NCBI GenBank assembly: GCA_004298075.1 | Contig: SCRK01000215.1 | Span: 1 to 47,489 of the forward strand | Direction of reading: 5' to 3' | DNA length: 47,489 bases | From: a bacterium | GTDB taxonomy: Bacteria; Omnitrophota; Gorgyraeia; Gygaellales; Profunditerraquicolaceae | Part shown: one piece after another, positions 25,169 through 33,392 of the stretch | Layout of the letters: every line of letters starts with the position of its first letter | Numbering within the stretch: the stretch's first letter is position 1 | The notes under the pieces: model-generated | Seen by the model: only the letters and a program-made list of their open reading frames with translations | What the model was told of the DNA's origin: nothing | The model's database searches: none | Made by a program: the position numbers and the translations under genes

Positions 25169-26700
25169 TTAATCCTTTTCTTGAATATTCCCATATTAAA
25201 TAATATTTTCATATCGTTTTCCGCAATCCCGAATATTTTCGGCCAAAAATAGAGCAACGGCAACAGAGCTAAAGTATATAGAGCCAATTCCAATGCAAAA
25301 TTAACGAGAAATTTATAGTATAGCCCAAAAATATTATCGCCAACAAAAGTTACCAGGAATGCTAATATCCATAGAACCAAGATGCTTAATGTCTGTTGAA
25401 CCAAAGATCTCCAAAATGAGAAACCAAGATGCTTCGCATTAAAGTAAAGTTGCACGTTAACTGCAACCACAGCCATTAAAATAGTTTTAATCGCTAATCC
25501 TTTCGCCCCTAAATTCAATCCCAGCATAGATATAGGAGCTATCAGGAAATATGTTGCCGGCACTCCAATGAGCATAAATACAATACCAATATTTCTATAT
25601 AATCTAGTCTGCCCGGTAACGTAGAATACAGAACCGCTCAGTTGGCCATAAGTCTGATATATAGGAAAAAAAGAAAGAATCGCAATCACCGCTGCTGCAT
25701 CAGCATATTTCGCTCCACCAAATAAATAAACGATTTTATGCGCTTGGACACTGATAAAACATGCTAAAAAAGCAGTTATTGCACAAAATAATGGGACCTG
25801 TCGCTTAAAAAGAGCTTGCATTCTTTCGATATTATTATCTTGAGAGGCGATTGCAAATTCCCTCATGAATAATGGGGTCATGGTCCCGCTAAAAATAAAA
25901 CATAAAGCGCATAATTGTAGCGAAAACCCGTAAAAACCTTGCTGGATACTTCCGCCGTAAATCTGCAATAGCCATCGATCAAATATGCCCGTAACCATAG
26001 CGAATAAACTATATACTGCTAAAGGATGTGCATATGTATAAAACTCATTAATATACTTCTTAACTTCCGAAAGGCGTAATTTAGAATTTTTTAAAATCTC
26101 ATAATCATATTTTTTTATCACCAGCCCAAAAATAACTATTAGCAGAAACATGACCGCGTAGTTATATAAAAAGTAAGTAAAGAGATTTAATTTAGTGCTT
26201 AAAAATAATGCTGCTATTAATACTAAACCTATAACTTTCTGCAGAAGTTTTCCTATTTCTGCCGCTACAGTAAATCCATATGCATCTGTTATCTGATTTA
26301 TTATGCTAGCCACCCAGGTAAGTAGCGCAAAAAATACGGCCATATAAACGTAATATAACTTTTGATCCGGCCAAAGAATAGGATATACACCCCATAATCT
26401 AGCAATAATAACGAAAATTAATATTGATACCCCGACCAAACCCATAAAATAACCATAAAAAGAAACAAGTTTGTATTCTTTCGGCTTTTGCGAAAGCTTA
26501 GTATAAAAACAAATTGATGTGCCCATATCAAAAAAACTTAGTAACTGATTGAAGAAATTTGTCAGAAAGCTGAAATCGCCATATACTTTCGGACCGAGCC
26601 ACCTGGGAACAATAGCCTGATGCACCATGCCAATAAATAGCCCTGCTACATTAGTTGATAATTTATAAAAATACCTTTTTTTTAATGAATCTTTAATCAT
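25162..26700 (-). CDS. Wzx-type polysaccharide/lipid-linked oligosaccharide flippase
   Basis: A 512-aa integral membrane protein with about twelve to fourteen helices and no large soluble domain. It has the PWLGPKVYGDFSFL region after TM1, typical of the polysaccharide biosynthesis (PST/MOP) exporter family. It would flip the undecaprenyl-linked repeat unit to the periplasmic face for polymerisation by the Wzy-like protein at 11131-12735. Its ATG overlaps the LIC12162-like gene stop by 4 bp. It is the only flippase or transporter in the window, and no ABC export genes are present, which supports Wzx/Wzy-dependent assembly. Confidence 0.88.
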   Translation of the reverse strand: MIKDSLKKRYFYKLSTNVAGLFIGMVHQAIVPRWLGPKVYGDFSFLTNFFNQLLSFFDMGTSICFYTKLSQKPKEYKLVSFYGYFMGLVGVSILIFVIIARLWGVYPILWPDQKLYYVYMAVFFALLTWVASIINQITDAYGFTVAAEIGKLLQKVIGLVLIAALFLSTKLNLFTYFLYNYAVMFLLIVIFGLVIKKYDYEILKNSKLRLSEVKKYINEFYTYAHPLAVYSLFAMVTGIFDRWLLQIYGGSIQQGFYGFSLQLCALCFIFSGTMTPLFMREFAIASQDNNIERMQALFKRQVPLFCAITAFLACFISVQAHKIVYLFGGAKYADAAAVIAILSFFPIYQTYGQLSGSVFYVTGQTRLYRNIGIVFMLIGVPATYFLIAPISMLGLNLGAKGLAIKTILMAVVAVNVQLYFNAKHLGFSFWRSLVQQTLSILVLWILAFLVTFVGDNIFGLYYKFLVNFALELALYTLALLPLLYFWPKIFGIAENDMKILFNMGIFKKRIKW

Positions 26701-28481
26701 TGCCTATCCTGAATAGATTTTAAAAAACCAAGCCATTCTTTACGCCAACTTTTAGAAGAATGCGCGAATTGACAACAAAATTCTTTTCTGACGGCCTGAA
26801 GTTGATCTCCTTCCCACCAGCTTTTAGGATCAACCCAAACCTTATTGACTTTTTTTGCTGCCGAGTAGGGATCATCATGCAAGATCCCCACGTCGCGCAA
26901 CCGATTAAAAAAAGGAGTGGCATATTCTGAAAAATTATAGTGGCTCTTGTTGCAAAACAAGATTGTAGGAACGTTTATTACCAGGGATTCCAAAAAGCTT
27001 GTATTCAGATGGTCAATTACTACAAGTCGCGCTTGGGAAAATTTAGTTGTCAATCTTCCACCGATCAAGAATTGGTCTTGATTAAGAATTCTACTAAGAA
27101 ATTCCTTCTCATTGGTGCCATAATCTTCAAAGTATGGCCTATATTTGATACTTTTCATAATGCTTGTTTCAAGTGTTTTCAAAAATTTAAGTTTATTGCT
27201 AAAATAATCTGTAAGTTGCTCAGGCGTAAGGAATGTAGCTAATCGGTACATATATGCGGGAGAAATCGTACCGACAAAAATTAAAGTATGTTCCTTCTCT
27301 TTGTGTTGTTTAAGTTTGCTAAGCATTGGCGAAGGCAAGGCATAATACTTGCTAGAAGTATATACATTATCGTGTTTCCATCCCCAGGTAATAAATTCAC
27401 CTCCCGTTGCATACTCTACCTTCCCATTTGGTAAAGATAATAATTGTCCGTATCCTCCGCCATGCTGAACAGATATCCACCGGCCGCCATTTTCTAAAAT
27501 ACTGCCTATTTGGGATGCTTTTTTAGCGGATGTATATATGTCATTACCAATCCAGATGTTTATTTTTGGAGTAATATTTTTTTTCGTTTCATAGCTTACT
27601 AAAAGGCTGTCTGGAAGATATTTTAATAGTAATCCCTCTATAATTTCCTCGAATTTATTACAAGCTCCAAATTCTAAATTGAATTTAGTTATACCTTCTC
27701 TATTGCCCTTAATAACCCGCCCGCCTTTTTCTTCGATCTTCTTAAGAAATAATCCTGGTTTGCATGCGAATTGAATACGAAACCTATCAAAAACGGACAT
27801 CCCATATATTAATCCTAGATGCACTGACGAGTTTTTAAGATTCAACTCATCTGTATAATTAAAAACTGACTTCGCCGATGATTTCAGGAAATCAACAACT
27901 CTATTTTTTACTTTACCGGAGTTCTCCCCTAAAATCTCAAGTGAGTATGCGCCTTGAGTACAATCTATTTCTTCATAACCAAGAAAATCAAATTGCCCGG
28001 ACTTAATAATCTCCGACATTAATGATAAGTTATAATAATGGCTTTCATTTATTTTCTTAGCAAAATCCCAGAAATCATTACTAGCGGCATCATGATTCTT
28101 CAATATTTTTACCATGAATCTATTTTGTAAGCAGCCAACATTTTCTAGACGCTTATACCTATCATATAACATACCTAAACAATGAGTAAGCCATAATATC
28201 GTGCAAGCCCTCCAGTATGCTTCGTTATGCGTAACATTAAAGAATTCATTCATGATCTCAGTTAATCTAGGAATTATACGGTCGGAAAGTGAATCAATGT
28301 ACAAAGATGCTTCCAGGATATCCGTGGGGTTTTGCCAAGGCGAAGGAGCGAGTTTAAATCTATTTTGTTCCCAGAATTTGCGCTTCGGATTATGTGAAAA
28401 GCACCAGGGCCCAAAAAACAGAGCGCTCTCTTCATCTTGAGGCCAAAAATCTTTATAACCGGTTAAAATTAGTTCGCGCAT
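26697..28481 (-). CDS. LIC12162-family putative transferase (TIGR04331-like)
   Basis: A 594-aa protein. The N-terminus (FFGPWCFSHN within the first 30 residues) and the spaced acidic/aromatic region after it match what I recall of the LIC12162 family, Leptospira O-antigen-locus proteins of unknown activity. The C-terminal half looks GT-B-like, with SVQHGGGYGQ near residue 340, LIFVGTISPAYM, and LVVIDHLNTSFLESLVINVP, similar to glycerophosphotransferase-type enzymes. Reaction and substrate are unknown. It lies between the SpsG-like gene and the Wzx flippase, so transfer of a nonulosonate-type sugar is a reasonable but unproven idea. Confidence 0.65.
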   Translation of the reverse strand: MRELILTGYKDFWPQDEESALFFGPWCFSHNPKRKFWEQNRFKLAPSPWQNPTDILEASLYIDSLSDRIIPRLTEIMNEFFNVTHNEAYWRACTILWLTHCLGMLYDRYKRLENVGCLQNRFMVKILKNHDAASNDFWDFAKKINESHYYNLSLMSEIIKSGQFDFLGYEEIDCTQGAYSLEILGENSGKVKNRVVDFLKSSAKSVFNYTDELNLKNSSVHLGLIYGMSVFDRFRIQFACKPGLFLKKIEEKGGRVIKGNREGITKFNLEFGACNKFEEIIEGLLLKYLPDSLLVSYETKKNITPKINIWIGNDIYTSAKKASQIGSILENGGRWISVQHGGGYGQLLSLPNGKVEYATGGEFITWGWKHDNVYTSSKYYALPSPMLSKLKQHKEKEHTLIFVGTISPAYMYRLATFLTPEQLTDYFSNKLKFLKTLETSIMKSIKYRPYFEDYGTNEKEFLSRILNQDQFLIGGRLTTKFSQARLVVIDHLNTSFLESLVINVPTILFCNKSHYNFSEYATPFFNRLRDVGILHDDPYSAAKKVNKVWVDPKSWWEGDQLQAVRKEFCCQFAHSSKSWRKEWLGFLKSIQDRQ

Positions 28482-28489
28482 TATATATT

Positions 28490-29503
28490 TTAATTATGAT
28501 TAATTATAGCTATTACTCTCTCCCTGCCCCGGCCATCTAATAAAGTGCGGCTTAATTTAGATATAGATTTCCTCATTCTATTGTCGCCGATATAAGTTAC
28601 CAACGCACTGACAACCCTATTCGGGGAAACCGCATCATCCCACCGACCAATATTTAAACTTCCGGTACGCGTAGAATACTCTTTAGCGACTTTGCTTTCA
28701 TGCTCAATAGAAGGGGCAATGACTGCCGGCCTGCCTAAATAGGCGCATTCATATAGAGTGCGGCCTGCAGAAGTTATTACAATATCCTGTTTACTCAGCA
28801 ATTTCAGGAAATCATGGGGATTCTTAACTATTTTAAAATTTTTATCATTACCAACAAGGCCATGCACTACCTTATCATCGCTATAAGACGGCCCTAATAT
28901 AATATTAAATTTACAACCTAAAGGCTTGGTATTACGTAGCACTTGGATAACCTTTAATGTCAAACCAGCAGGATCTGATCCGCCCATAGTTATCATAATT
29001 TCCCTAACCTTATCGCGTATTGGCATTACTATGGATTTCTTTGCCATGACAAAATAATCTAAACCTAGGTATTTCTTTGTCTTGAGGCTCAAACGAGCAT
29101 ATGCCATAAACTTACTTACTAATGAATCATTAACTAGGATATCAGGACTAGAAGAACATTTACCTAGCACGTCAAACACAATAGTACCTATCTTATTATT
29201 CCGGGCATATTTGTATAAAAATTTATAGGGGTCAACAAGTAGATCGACGATTATTTTCCATGGTTTATATTTTTCGCAAAGTTCTATTATAGAATCATCG
29301 CTATTGTCATCAGTAGAGATCGTTACAACAGGTACTTTCTTTGCTTTAACGAATTTAACGCCATCGGCATAATCCTTCATCACAAATATAGGCTGGCAGT
29401 CACTTGGCAATCCCTTTGCGACCAGCAGGCATCTATTAATATGCCCCATAGAAACACCCCAAACCTTACCGCCGTCAACTCTAAAGAGAATTATTTTTTT
29501 CAT
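28490..29503 (-). CDS. SpsG/PseG-like protein (nucleotide-sugar hydrolase or GT-B transferase)
   Basis: About 337 aa, GT-B-like. The N-terminus has ILFRVDGG, then GVSMGHINRC, corresponding to the G-x-GH-x-x-R element of PseG. A MITMGGSDPAG motif matches the ISFGGSDP block of PseG/SpsG, and ITSAGRTLYECAYLGRP is the C-terminal nucleotide-binding helix region. PseG removes UDP from a 2,4-diacetamido sugar before NeuB-type condensation. SpsG of Bacillus has a related but less certain role. It directly follows the NeuB gene. I chose the ATG at 29503 because family members begin at this point. A start at 29533 would overlap NeuB. Confidence 0.8.
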   Translation of the reverse strand: MKKIILFRVDGGKVWGVSMGHINRCLLVAKGLPSDCQPIFVMKDYADGVKFVKAKKVPVVTISTDDNSDDSIIELCEKYKPWKIIVDLLVDPYKFLYKYARNNKIGTIVFDVLGKCSSSPDILVNDSLVSKFMAYARLSLKTKKYLGLDYFVMAKKSIVMPIRDKVREIMITMGGSDPAGLTLKVIQVLRNTKPLGCKFNIILGPSYSDDKVVHGLVGNDKNFKIVKNPHDFLKLLSKQDIVITSAGRTLYECAYLGRPAVIAPSIEHESKVAKEYSTRTGSLNIGRWDDAVSPNRVVSALVTYIGDNRMRKSISKLSRTLLDGRGRERVIAIINHN

Positions 29504-29519
29504 ACTAACTTTACTATCT

Positions 29520-30530
29520 CTAGACAATGTCATCCGTTGTAATTAAACCCATTTTAGGAATATTGCGTTTAACTCTTTTACCTTTTATGCTAGACCAGTC
29601 GGTAACCTTACTGTTCTCGGCAGATGGCGCGTAAAACAACACATCCCCATCATTAAGAACTGCTCCAGACTTTATCTCAGCAGAAGCATACATACCTCTA
29701 CGCTTATATAGCCGTGGGTTAAACTCGCATGTTGCCGGCTCTTTATGGCCGCTACCAAAAGCTTTTTCTGTTTCCCTGACTGCCTTGATAAAATTTTTTA
29801 GATCAGTAGGATCCATTGAGCACCTTTGGTCAGGCCCGGGTAATGACTTATCGACGGTAAAATGTTTTTCGATTATATTTGCGCCTAGCACGAACGCCGC
29901 AAAGGGGATATGCATGCCTTCGGTATGATCGGAATACCCAATAGGACAATTCAATTTCTCTTTCATTGTCTTTATAGCTAAAAGATTGCAAGATTCTGCA
30001 GGAGCAGGATAACAGGATGTGCAATGTAAAACTATATACTCAAGATTCCCTGTCTCTTCAACCCACCTTAGAGTTTCTTTTACCTCCTCCATAGTGCTCA
30101 TGCCAGAAGATAGCAAAATTGGTTTTTTTAACGATGCTGCCTTTTGAATTAAATCTTTATAATTGAAATCCATGGCTGCAATTTTTATAAGCGCAGGATT
30201 TTGTTTCTCAATGAAATCTAAGCTGAGGAATTCTTCTGGGGTTGAGAACAAATTTATCCCTTTTCCCCTGGCGAAACCCCATATTTCCTCCTCTTTTTCA
30301 TGAGGTATTTCAGCTTCAATATCATAGCGATAATCGGGATGGCTCGGGTGGAGGAACTCTTTTGTTATAAAAGTCTGAATCTTCACCGCGTCTGCTCCAG
30401 ATTCCCAAGCTGCTGCGATCATTTTCTTCGCAAGCGAGACGTCCCCGTTATGGTTTATGCCGATCTCAGCAACTATATAAACCGGGTGACCGTCGCCGAC
30501 CATTTTGTTGCCTATTCTCACTGATCTCAT
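29520..30530 (-). CDS. NeuB-family nonulosonic acid synthase
   Basis: About 336 aa. It condenses phosphoenolpyruvate with a six-carbon amino sugar to form a nine-carbon keto acid (sialic, legionaminic or pseudaminic type). It has VYIVAEIGINHNGD at about 17-30, DAVKIQTF, the LSSGMSTMEEV block, GYSDHTEG, IIEKHFTVDKSLPGPD, and a C-terminal SAF (antifreeze-like) domain from about residue 270. The ATG at 30530 has GAGG seven bases upstream. A longer reading would begin with TTG at 30536. Together with the SpsG-like and SpsF-like genes it defines a nonulosonate module. Which acid is made cannot be read from sequence. Confidence 0.92.
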   Translation of the reverse strand: MRSVRIGNKMVGDGHPVYIVAEIGINHNGDVSLAKKMIAAAWESGADAVKIQTFITKEFLHPSHPDYRYDIEAEIPHEKEEEIWGFARGKGINLFSTPEEFLSLDFIEKQNPALIKIAAMDFNYKDLIQKAASLKKPILLSSGMSTMEEVKETLRWVEETGNLEYIVLHCTSCYPAPAESCNLLAIKTMKEKLNCPIGYSDHTEGMHIPFAAFVLGANIIEKHFTVDKSLPGPDQRCSMDPTDLKNFIKAVRETEKAFGSGHKEPATCEFNPRLYKRRGMYASAEIKSGAVLNDGDVLFYAPSAENSKVTDWSSIKGKRVKRNIPKMGLITTDDIV

Positions 30531-30548
30531 AATCAACCTCTTACTTAA

Positions 30549-31634
30549 TTAAAATACAGATGTTTTTCTGTGAAAAAACGGATAGCGAATAAATTTATTA
30601 TTGCCCCCTCTTGAAATCTCCATGATAACGTGCCTATAGCCAGATATGCCCATTTTATTTTCGTCTAAAGAAATACTATTTATTGAATCAGACACATAAT
30701 GATATGCGCAGCCTAAACCTTCGGGTAAATATTCTCTAAGATGCGAAAAAAGATAATCCTTTCCTTTTACAACGGCAGACCGTGTAATTATAAATGCCCT
30801 TCCTTTGCTTGTGAGGCGCTTGTCCATTTCGCTTAGAATATTTAAGGTTATGCCCAAGCCGAACGGCTCACCACCGTCTGAATCAACCGGTCCCGCATCA
30901 GTGTGCCTAAAAGAAATGAAGGGCGGATTTGAAACTATTAAGTCAAACCGGGTATCCGCTTTTTCAAATAATGATGCGCAAGTAAAATTGCAATTCCGTA
31001 CGTTATTTAAACTGGCATTCAACCTGGCTAATTCAACGGCCTTTTTATTAATATCCGTGCCTATAACATTCTTACAAAAATGGGCTATGGATATTGCTTG
31101 TACACCCACACCGCAACATAAATCAATTCCGTTCTCGAAATAAAAAGACAGATCATTTAGTCTTCTCTTTAGAAACGAAGCAAAGTATAAAGAATCGTAG
31201 CTAAGAAAGGTAAAACCGGGATCAGTTCTATCAAACCTGGAGGTTATAAAGTATAAGCCATTGTACGGCACAATCCTATAGGCAAAGCGCCATATTTTTT
31301 CTTCGATTTCACAAATCATGCCTTCGCTTATCCAACCATCTATGACATTCTTAGTGAAAAACCGTTCCCACTCTTTAATGGAGAAGTCCTTATTGATGAA
31401 GAAAGCGTCACGGATAAAATTCAAACCTTTATCTAAACCCAACTTCAAATACAAAGTAGGCTTAAGCGATATGGAAAAAATGTTGTTCCCGTTTAAAGAG
31501 AATCGACTAAAAACACCAATTTCATTTAATATCAGTGGAACAGAAAACAGGTACTTCCTGAGGGGATACCGTTTTAATCGGTCATAGCCTTTTTCCCTTA
31601 ATGAATCTACCAAACATTTCATCTCTTTAGACAT
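30549..31634 (-). CDS. SAM methyltransferase with NPPF motif (PrmC/HemK-like)
   Basis: A 361-aa protein. The N-terminal half (about 160 residues) is not recognised and may bind substrate. The C-terminal half has motif I IDLCCGVGVQAI, GTDINKKAVELA, and the active-site motif IVSNPPFIS. The NPP(Y/F) motif is typical of enzymes that methylate nitrogen in amides or amines (PrmC, RsmC, DNA adenine methyltransferases). An N-methylated amino sugar is therefore conceivable. It lies between the NeuB gene and a radical SAM/SPASM gene. It has no similarity to the other three methyltransferases beyond the fold. Confidence 0.75.
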   Translation of the reverse strand: MSKEMKCLVDSLREKGYDRLKRYPLRKYLFSVPLILNEIGVFSRFSLNGNNIFSISLKPTLYLKLGLDKGLNFIRDAFFINKDFSIKEWERFFTKNVIDGWISEGMICEIEEKIWRFAYRIVPYNGLYFITSRFDRTDPGFTFLSYDSLYFASFLKRRLNDLSFYFENGIDLCCGVGVQAISIAHFCKNVIGTDINKKAVELARLNASLNNVRNCNFTCASLFEKADTRFDLIVSNPPFISFRHTDAGPVDSDGGEPFGLGITLNILSEMDKRLTSKGRAFIITRSAVVKGKDYLFSHLREYLPEGLGCAYHYVSDSINSISLDENKMGISGYRHVIMEISRGGNNKFIRYPFFHRKTSVF

Positions 31635-31644
31635 TTACCAGTTC

Positions 31645-32664
31645 TCAATTTGACTTACCCTCTGGTTTATTGCCAAGTTGCTCTGTAGAAGGCCTGTGAC
31701 ATTTCTTACAGCACGGAATAGATAGCCTCTCTTTATTCAATTGTATCTTTCTGTATCTTTCCATTTCTTCCCCAAGCCAAATATCCTTTATTGTTTGTGT
31801 CGCCAAATCACCTATTTTTGTATCAAGGTTCCAGTCAGAAATACAAAGTGGCACCTTGCCGTTCCAAGTAATAGTAATCCTCTGCCAAGGGTACTGACAA
31901 ATAAAATTACTATCCTGGGGGACTTCTCTAAGTGAATAATCGTTTTCCGGATCAAAATTTATTTTATCGGTAAAATCTTTAAAGTGGTTGTAATATGCTT
32001 TCGGGTCTTCCTTGATATAAGTCCATATCGCCTGAATCTTAAGTAAAGGAAAACCATCCCCTATCCTGTTTTTTAGTATATAAAATTCTTTTAGCTTTCT
32101 AGAAATTCCTTTAAATGTACTAGGCTGCCTCAGAGTATTATAATGTTTTTCTAAGCCATCTACGGATACAGTCAGATAATCAAGGCCTGCTCTTATAAGG
32201 CCTTCAGCAAGTTTCCCTTCCAAAAGGCTACCGTTAGTAATAAAAGAAACTTCCTTTATTCCTTTCTCTTTGGCGTATTTTATCATTTCAACTATAGCTG
32301 GGTTTAGAGTCGATTCTCCTCTCCAGCTAAGCCGGATTGAGTAAAGTCCATACTTGGCACATTCGTCTATGCCCTTACGATAAAGATCAAAATCCATATC
32401 CCCGTAATCTTTTCTGTCTATGTGCGGCCTGAAACACATTGGGCAGCTAAGGTTGCACCTAAAACTTGCTTCAAAATCAACATGAAGCGGAAAAGGAGCT
32501 ATGTATTGCCATTTAGGATAATTGAACCACTGATAACGATTGATGCAATAATCATTAAAGAATCTTCTCTTTTCCTCCCACAATCTCTCACGCTCATAAG
32601 AATCAAGAGAAAATTGATGGTGATTTATTTTCATCTCCTGCTGTGCAGTATCTACTTTCGACAC
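31645..32664 (-). CDS. Radical SAM/SPASM domain protein
   Basis: A 339-aa protein. Radical SAM cluster cysteines are C70, C74 and C77 (RCNLSCPMC). The C-terminal SPASM-like part has CQYPWQRITITW, VPLCISDW, IGDLATQTIKDIW and CCKKCHRP. An N-terminal region of about 60 residues is rich in aromatic and charged residues. It starts with GTG at 32664, three bases after an AGGAGGG ribosome site. It is one of three similar proteins in this locus. Its neighbours are an SpsF-like cytidylyltransferase upstream and an NPPF methyltransferase downstream, so it may modify the nonulosonate or its precursor. Confidence 0.85.
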   Translation of the reverse strand: MSKVDTAQQEMKINHHQFSLDSYERERLWEEKRRFFNDYCINRYQWFNYPKWQYIAPFPLHVDFEASFRCNLSCPMCFRPHIDRKDYGDMDFDLYRKGIDECAKYGLYSIRLSWRGESTLNPAIVEMIKYAKEKGIKEVSFITNGSLLEGKLAEGLIRAGLDYLTVSVDGLEKHYNTLRQPSTFKGISRKLKEFYILKNRIGDGFPLLKIQAIWTYIKEDPKAYYNHFKDFTDKINFDPENDYSLREVPQDSNFICQYPWQRITITWNGKVPLCISDWNLDTKIGDLATQTIKDIWLGEEMERYRKIQLNKERLSIPCCKKCHRPSTEQLGNKPEGKSN

Positions 32665-32667
32665 GTA

Positions 32668-32674
32668 CCCTCCT
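32668..32674 (-). promoter_or_regulatory. Ribosome binding site for a GTG start
   Basis: AGGAGGG on the minus strand, three bases before the GTG at 32664. Spacing is short but the match is strong. It supports the GTG start over the ATG at 32634, which has only a weak site placed too close. Confidence 0.6.
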
Positions 32675-33392
32675 ATATTATATTGCTTAAAGCTTTTGCT
32701 AAATCTTTGAATGCGAAATTTAATGGCAAGTTATTCTCTTTTAAAAAACTCTTAGCCTTTTTGAGATCTTCTGCTGTATCAATGGAAAGTTTAAATCTTG
32801 AATAATCGCGCCTGAGGTTATGATTATAGTAGCGTATCCTATAACGTGTAGGCCTGTTCAAGAAAAAATTATTTACGTGTTCCCGCTCTTCTTTCAATTT
32901 AGCCTCTTGTTGGGCTTCCTGTAACATCTTAGATGTAAATATTTCAACATCCGTACCTTCTGGAAAATTAGTAGCTTGCCTATTGCTCAAATAATCTATA
33001 TCTTTCATATTAAAAAGATAGTATTTCACCATTTCATCAACGATATCAGGGAGAATAAAAGGGCAATCAGAAGTTATACGAATCACAATATCTAAACCAA
33101 ACTTATCTGCCGCCTTATAATAACGCTTAATGCAATCATCTTCACTCCCTCGATAAAAATCCTGTTTTCTTTTTTTAAGCCATCTCTCCAGAATATCATC
33201 TTTTGGATTTGTAGTAGTAGCTACAATTATTTTATCGACAAAGCTGCACCCTGATAGTCGTTTTAACAAATATCCCAGAATGCTTTCGCTATCCACAAGC
33301 TTCATCAAAACTTTACCTGGGAGACGAGTAGAGCCCATTCTTGCCTGAACAATTATGCCGACTTTTTTATTAATACCTCTTGGGAAGTACAT
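32673..33392 (-). CDS. SpsF-like cytidylyltransferase
   Basis: A 239-aa nucleotidyltransferase. It has GIIVQARMGSTRLPGKVL at the N-terminus, RGSEDDCIKRYYKAA, IRITSDCPFILPDIVD, and NFPEGTDVE. These are hallmarks of the SpsF family, which activates nonulosonic or related acids with CTP in spore-coat and flagellar glycan loci. It overlaps the class III PLP enzyme gene by 23 bp. With NeuB and SpsG-like proteins close by, it is the probable CMP-activating enzyme of the nonulosonate branch. It is distinct in sequence from the NeuA-like enzyme at 17487-18230. Confidence 0.87.
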   Translation of the reverse strand: MYFPRGINKKVGIIVQARMGSTRLPGKVLMKLVDSESILGYLLKRLSGCSFVDKIIVATTTNPKDDILERWLKKRKQDFYRGSEDDCIKRYYKAADKFGLDIVIRITSDCPFILPDIVDEMVKYYLFNMKDIDYLSNRQATNFPEGTDVEIFTSKMLQEAQQEAKLKEEREHVNNFFLNRPTRYRIRYYNHNLRRDYSRFKLSIDTAEDLKKAKSFLKENNLPLNFAFKDLAKALSNII

